Assembly (NCBI GenBank): GCA_903922535.1
Contig: CAIXUF010000020.1
Location: 1 to 7,378, forward strand
Direction of reading: 5' to 3'
Origin: Candidatus Hydrogenedentota bacterium
Lineage (GTDB): Bacteria > Hydrogenedentota > Hydrogenedentia > Hydrogenedentiales > CAITNO01
Length of the DNA: 7,378 bases
Of the stretch, positions 1 to 4,900 are shown in pieces (position 1 is the stretch's first letter; every line of letters begins with the position of its first letter). The position numbers were made by a program, and so were the translations under genes. The notes beneath the pieces were generated by a model. That model ran no database searches, had not been told where the DNA came from, and worked only from the letters and a program-made list of their open reading frames with translations.

Positions 1-842
1 ACCGCTACACCTATCTGCCGCTCATCGGCGTGTTCATCATCGCCGCATGGGGCACGGCCGATCTGGCTGCGGCGTGGCGTCTCCCCAAGAGTGCCGTGGC
101 AGCCGCCGCAGGCGCCGCAATCGTCATCCTGGCCGTCTGCGCGCATGTCCAGACCGCTTATTGGCACGACAGCGGGATGCTCTTCAGGCACGCGTTGGAC
201 GTTGGACAGGAAAGCACCGGCGCGCTCAACAACCTGGGCGCATTTGCGATGGATCACGGACGCAATGATGAGGCCAAGGCTTATCTGACGAGGGCGGTGG
301 AACTGGACGCGAAAAGCCCGAAGGCCCTTTACAACCTCGGCAAGATTGACCAGGAACAGGGGCACTATGACGAGGCAAGGGTTTATCTGACAAAGGCGTT
401 GGATCTGAATGCAGAGGATCCCAAAGTCCTCACCAATTTGGGCGCGGTTGCCCTGGACCAGGGACACTATGATGAGGCCAAGACTTATTTGACGAAAGCG
501 GTGACCCTGAAACCGGATCATGTCAACGCCCTCGTCGATCTGGGCAAGCTCGCCATGGAACAGAAGCGCTATGATGATGCCAGCGCCTATTTCTCGAAAG
601 CGTTGGCGTTGAAGCCGGGTGATCTCGTTGCCACCGTCAACATGGGCGCGTGTCTCATGAGTCAGGAACGGTACGAGGAAGCCCAACAGCAGTTTAAGAA
701 TGCACTTTCGATAGCTCCGAATAATTTTGCCGCACTCAATAACCTGGGTGTCAGTCTGGCCAATCTGGGACGCAAGGAAGAGGCCGACCTTTATCTCAAA
801 AAGGCGGCGGAAATGGACAAGGCCCGTGCGGTCAAGAAATGA
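1..842 (+). CDS. C-terminal part of a TMTC-like membrane protein with six TPRs (5' end outside window)
   Basis: The reading frame is open from base 3 and ends at TGA 840-842, so the gene is cut by the window edge. The GTG at 30 is an internal codon rather than the start, because the in-frame residues before it, RYTYLPLIG, match the conserved (D)RYTYLP motif of bacterial TMTC/GT-C-like membrane proteins. Counting from the GTG codon, there is a hydrophobic segment at about residues 22-40, then a YWHDSGMLFRHAL stretch that typically follows the last membrane segment in this family. Residues 63-266 are six TPR units. The full protein probably has a multi-pass membrane domain resembling dolichyl/undecaprenyl-phosphate-sugar transferases, with the TPR solenoid binding a protein partner or acceptor. 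The transferase role is inferred from family resemblance because the catalytic half is not visible. The closest alternative is a membrane TPR scaffold without catalysis. The next gene starts 167 bases downstream on the same strand. Confidence 0.85.
   Translation, partial: RYTYLPLIGVFIIAAWGTADLAAAWRLPKSAVAAAAGAAIVILAVCAHVQTAYWHDSGMLFRHALDVGQESTGALNNLGAFAMDHGRNDEAKAYLTRAVELDAKSPKALYNLGKIDQEQGHYDEARVYLTKALDLNAEDPKVLTNLGAVALDQGHYDEAKTYLTKAVTLKPDHVNALVDLGKLAMEQKRYDDASAYFSKALALKPGDLVATVNMGACLMSQERYEEAQQQFKNALSIAPNNFAALNNLGVSLANLGRKEEADLYLKKAAEMDKARAVKK
216..827 (+). repeat. Six tandem 34-residue TPR units
   Basis: The six units begin at bases 216, 318, 420, 522, 624 and 726, each exactly 102 bases long with no insertion or gap. 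The TPR consensus is visible: a small or Leu residue then LG near positions 7-8, (Y/N)(D/E)EA near 17-20, and (K/R)A near 26-27 followed by a final Leu/Pro turn. Units 2 and 3 are the most alike, both containing a GHYDEA helix turn and a YLTKA segment. Four residues (AVKK) follow the last unit, so the solenoid is the extreme C-terminus of the protein. Confidence 0.9.
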
Positions 843-996
843 CAGTCTTCTGTAATCCGATGGCAATCTTCCCCCTGTCATGTTTCCACGCAATGCATTT
901 CGATGCACCTCGACATAATCCTGCACCCGCTTGTGTGACATCCTTCCGCTGTTGCGTTTACAGCGCGGGGACCGGACCGTTTTGCCGCGGTAATGG

Positions 997-1002
997 TATA
1001 TT
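997..1002 (+). promoter_or_regulatory. Candidate -10 element (TATATT) just upstream of the PLC-like gene
   Basis: TATATT lies seven bases before the ATG at 1010. If used, transcription would begin at or next to the ATG and give a leaderless message. This would fit the absence of any purine-rich Shine-Dalgarno in bases 990-1009. No -35 hexamer with 16-18 base spacing was found, and AT-rich hexamers occur by chance, so this is a weak call. Confidence 0.25.
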
Positions 1003-1009
1003 CTGCACC

Positions 1010-1858
1010 ATGACGCCGTTAATTCACAGGCATTGTCTCAAGCATGTGTGTTCTTGCCTCTTGCTGGCTGCTGCGCTTGTGTCTCCGTTGCCGGCTTACG
1101 CATGGGGGCCCATTGCGCATGCCTATATTGCCTCGCAGATCTTTCCCGACGCGCCGCCGGCCCTTCTGTTTGGCGCAATGGTCGCCGATATGAACGAGTT
1201 CAGCGGCCTGGGCGAGAAAGGCTCCTCGTCTCTCAAGCATCTCACCCACCGCCAGGCGAAACTGCTGGCCCCGTCGCCGTTCGCGCTGGGACTGCTGACC
1301 CATGATGCCGATTGGGGCGCGGACAGCTATGCCCACGCCTATTTTCACATGCCCACGGGGAAAATGTACCCGCTCCGTGTCTATGAGCAGCTCAGCAGTG
1401 AGACGGGCATCACAATGAACAACGCCGAGGATGTCATCGAAGGCGTTGTTGACTATGTAATATGCCGCGACATGGGGCGGGCCTTCGTTCGGAGAATACT
1501 GGACGCCGTGAACGCCGCCGGTCCGGCGGAAGAACAGGCCCTCGTTGATGCGTATGCGGGTCCGCTCATGGAGCGGATGCCGGAATTGACCCGCGAGAAA
1601 GCCGAAACAACCCTCCGCAAGGCGTTCCAATGTGAAAGGGTGGCCCTAAGGTGCACGGCCTGTTTCATGCTCGTGTCCGACAAGGTTCAACGCGCGCTTG
1701 CGCCGTACATGATTTCGCTGGGCACGGGCGTCAGGTTCGCCATCGCCGGAAACTGCACGCAGCGCGGAATCGAGCTTTGCGCCGACTGGCGGCCCAACCT
1801 TGATCAGATTGCCCGCGAAATGGGCGCGAAGATGCGCGAACTCAAGCTTCTCCCCTGA
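1010..1858 (+). CDS. Exported zinc-dependent phospholipase C / S1-P1 nuclease superfamily-like protein
   Basis: The protein has 282 residues. Residues 1-31 form a signal peptide: a basic n-region (HRHCLKH), a hydrophobic core LLLAAALV, and an A-Y-A cleavage site. Cleavage would expose Trp32 in WGPIAH. In phospholipases C (PF00882) and in S1/P1 nucleases the mature N-terminal Trp is itself a zinc ligand; P1 nuclease starts W-G-x-x-x-H with the same Trp-His spacing. Further candidate ligands are Asp60 (in GAMVADM), His77 or His80 (LKHLTHR), His98, Asp101 or Asp105, His109 (THDADWGADSYAH) and E140/E144/D148. The predicted mature length of 251 residues is close to bacterial PC-PLC (about 245). 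Six mature cysteines are present (C152, C208, C215, C218, C249, C257). The frame stays open back to an ATG at 839 that overlaps the upstream stop, but those 57 extra codons are Cys-rich and would bury the signal peptide, so ATG 1010 is preferred. Substrate is unknown. Family assignment is moderately sure; activity is inferred. Confidence 0.6.
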   Translation: MTPLIHRHCLKHVCSCLLLAAALVSPLPAYAWGPIAHAYIASQIFPDAPPALLFGAMVADMNEFSGLGEKGSSSLKHLTHRQAKLLAPSPFALGLLTHDADWGADSYAHAYFHMPTGKMYPLRVYEQLSSETGITMNNAEDVIEGVVDYVICRDMGRAFVRRILDAVNAAGPAEEQALVDAYAGPLMERMPELTREKAETTLRKAFQCERVALRCTACFMLVSDKVQRALAPYMISLGTGVRFAIAGNCTQRGIELCADWRPNLDQIAREMGAKMRELKLLP

Positions 1859-1941
1859 TTCTGGGGATGCCGAACCTTTCCAAAGGCCGGTGGCCTGTCC
1901 ATGGACGGCGATACATCCTGCTTCAGGCGCAACCCGAAAAC

Positions 1942-4900
1942 TTATCTGCGGTGCCGGCGCAATCCCGTCGCACCGCCGAGGGCGGTCAGAGCCGCCAGCG
2001 CCGCAAGACCAAGGCCGCTGAACACGGGTACCGGCACACCAACCTGCACCCTAATCATCTCCGAATTGACCGTGCTTGTGCTGTCGGAGCCTTCGCAGTA
2101 ATACGAACCGGCCTTCTCGGCATTGATCCCTTTGAGCGTCAGGGTTGCACCCGTTCCGCCAAAGACCTGCTCGGGCGTTCCGCCGTTGTCCCTGTACCAC
2201 TGGTAAGTCACCGAACCGTTCGCGTGTTGCGGAACCACCGTGATTGTCCCATTGGATTTCTCCGTCAGATTGATTGGGTTTGAGCCGGTGTAGGCCAGCG
2301 AGAACGCCGCCTTGCCGGCACCGGCATCCTTCCCGCCCGGCATTTGCAGCTTGATGTAATCGCTACACACCGCGGAGTAGTTGCCCGCACCGTCGAGGTA
2401 CTGCACCCGCACCGTGTGATATCCGTTTGGCAGTGGAAGGGTGTGGGCGCTGGTGGCCGTGGGCGGCATCCAATATGTCCAGGTCGAACCATTGTCGCTG
2501 AACCGCATGCGCGTCACGCCGGACCCCGTTCCGTCCGACCAGGACAGCCCAAGCGTGACCGACTGGGTGGTTGTGGTCGATGCGCCGTTGTTGATGATGA
2601 TGCTGCCCGTCGGCAGGGTCGTGTCCAACAGAATGTAATCGCTGAACGTTGCGGAGCGGTTGTTCGCCAGGTCGAGATACTGTACCCGCACCGTCTTGTG
2701 GCCGTCGCCCGCCGGCAGCGCGTATGCGCGCGTCGCCGCCAACGGTCCCCAGGCCGTCCAATGCGATCCGTCATCGCTGAACCGCATGCGCACCGCGCCT
2801 GAACCGCCCGCGCCGTCATTCCAGGTCAGCGCCAGGGTGACATTGGGCGTGTTCGTGGCGGAACGGTTGTTGTTGATCACCACCGTTCCCGTCGGCGGCG
2901 CGGTGTCCAGCGTGATGCCGTCGCTGATGGTGGCTGTGGACGCATTGCCGACGGCGTCTTTGAACTGCGCATATACGGTCTTTGCCCCATCACCCGCGGA
3001 CAGGGTCCATGCCTTGGACGCGGCAAAGGCTTCCCAACCGCTCCACGCGGCGTTGTCGTTGCTGAACTGCATCTGCACGACACCCGAACCGCCGCCATCG
3101 GCAGGGGTTAACGCCAGGGTGACGCTGGTGGAATTGCAGTAGGCCGCGCCGCTGTTGATCACCACTGTTCCCGTCGGCGGCATGGTGTCCAGCGTGATGC
3201 CGGCACTGATCGTGGCCGTGGACGGATTGCCCGCGGCGTCTTTGAACTGCGCGTAGACAGTCTTTGCCCCGTCGCCCGCCGACAGGACCCAAGCTTTCGA
3301 CGCGGCGAAGTCTTCCCAGCCGCTCCATTCGTCGTTGTCGTTGCTAAACTGCATCCGCGCAACGCCCGAACCGCCGCCGTCGTCAGAGGTCACGGCCAGG
3401 GTGACTTTTGTCGAGACGCAGAACGCCGCGCCGCTGTTGATTACCATCGTTCCCGTCGGCGGTGTGGTGTCCAGCGTGATGCCGTCGCTGATAGTGGCCG
3501 TGGAGGAATTACCGGCGGCGTCTTTGAACTGCACATAAACGGTCTTTGCCCCGTCACCCGCGGACAGGGTCCATGCCTTCGACGCCGCAAAGTCCTCCCA
3601 ACCGCTCCACGCGGCGTTGTCGTTGCTGAACTGCATCTGCGCGGCACCCGAACCGCTGCCGTCGTCAGAGGTCACCTCCAGGGTGACGCTGGTGGAATTG
3701 CAGTACGCCGCGCCGCTGTTGACGGACACCGTCCCCGTCGGCGGTGTCTTGTCGATCGTATACGCCTGGCCGCTGGCGAAACTGCCATTACCGGTGCCGG
3801 TTCCCCCCAAAGGCACCGAGGTCGAATCGATGATGGTGTCGTTGTCGTTCAGGTCCAGGCGGATGGATCCGTCGCCGGTTCCCGTGTTGACCGTAACCGT
3901 TCGTGTTGCGCCGGAGTCTGCGGAGACGGAACTCAGCGATGCGCCCGAGACGCCCGTTGTTGTCAGCGCGAAATCGGCAAGATCGACGCCGGTCACCGGT
4001 TTGCTGAAAGTGACCGTGAAGTTCACTGAAGCGGCATTCGTCGGGTCGCCGCTGGCGCGCACCATCGAACGGACCGCAGGCGGGAAGGATTGGGCCTCGA
4101 AAACGCCGATATCAAATTCGGTGCCGGTGCCGTTGGCGCCCAGTCCGTATATGTCAACCGGCCGCACTTTCCCGTCAAGGTCAAGGACAGGCACCTTCGC
4201 TCCCGGACCACCGGTGTCAACGGCTGCGGACAGGTCGGACAGGTGGTAATCGACAACCGTGTAGGCGTCGCCGTTGGCGGCAAAGGAGGTGGCATCGCCC
4301 GCAACTGTGATCGTGGTGGCGGTGTTGCCGACGATGAGGGACTGCCGGCGCAGCCCCGTGTTGGGAACGACCAGCCGGCCCACCAGGGCGTTTGGCGTGT
4401 ACGCGGCCGCCGTATTCGTCAGGGTGGTCCTGAACGTGGCGCTGCTGTAAGACGGCGCGGCATTCCACGTGCCCGCAATGGCCGCAGCCCCGCGCATCAC
4501 GAATTTCGGATCGCCGCTCGCGTTGTTGCCGTTTCCGGGCAACGCATTAATGCCGGCGGCGCCGGTGAGCGGTGTCGTATTCTCGTCGAGATAGTCGCCG
4601 TCCGGGTTGTTGTGGAAGAGGCAATACGTCACGACAGGATCGGACGTGGCGTCGGCTTCCGCCACCGCATACGACGGCAGACCCTCGAAGAGAACGTTCT
4701 GCAACACGGGATTGGAACCGTTCGTGGCCACAATACCGCTCCCGCCTGCGGAGGCGGTGTCACCGCTCACGGTGCAGTTGATGATCGTCGGCGACGAGGC
4801 GTCGCATCCGACCGCGCCGCCAAGGACCGCCAGGTTCCCGCTGATGATGCAATTGACCAGCACCGGTGCGGAGGCCACCCGGCAGAGCACGCCGCCGCCG

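Noticed and set aside
216..827. Tandem 102-base repeat as a possible CRISPR or satellite
   Set aside because: The period and residues are those of coding TPR units, with divergent DNA and no spacer structure.
894..907. Small hairpin TGCAT-TTCG-ATGCA after the TPR gene
   Set aside because: The stem is only 5 bp, it is AT-rich and it is not followed by a T-run, so it does not qualify as an intrinsic terminator and may be chance.
839..1009. Upstream extension of the PLC-like gene to the ATG overlapping the TPR stop (ATGA)
   Set aside because: The 57 added residues are Cys/Phe-rich without a recognisable domain and would place a typical signal peptide internally. The 4-base overlap looks like translational coupling but no Shine-Dalgarno precedes it.
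1019..1630. A 203-codon minus-strand frame opposite the PLC-like gene
   Set aside because: The plus-strand frame has a signal peptide and metal-ligand motifs; the reverse product shows none and is Arg-rich.
1884..1906. Stem AGGCC/GGCCT and palindrome GTCCATGGAC between the convergent genes as a bidirectional terminator
   Set aside because: The stem is short and there is no T-tract on either strand.
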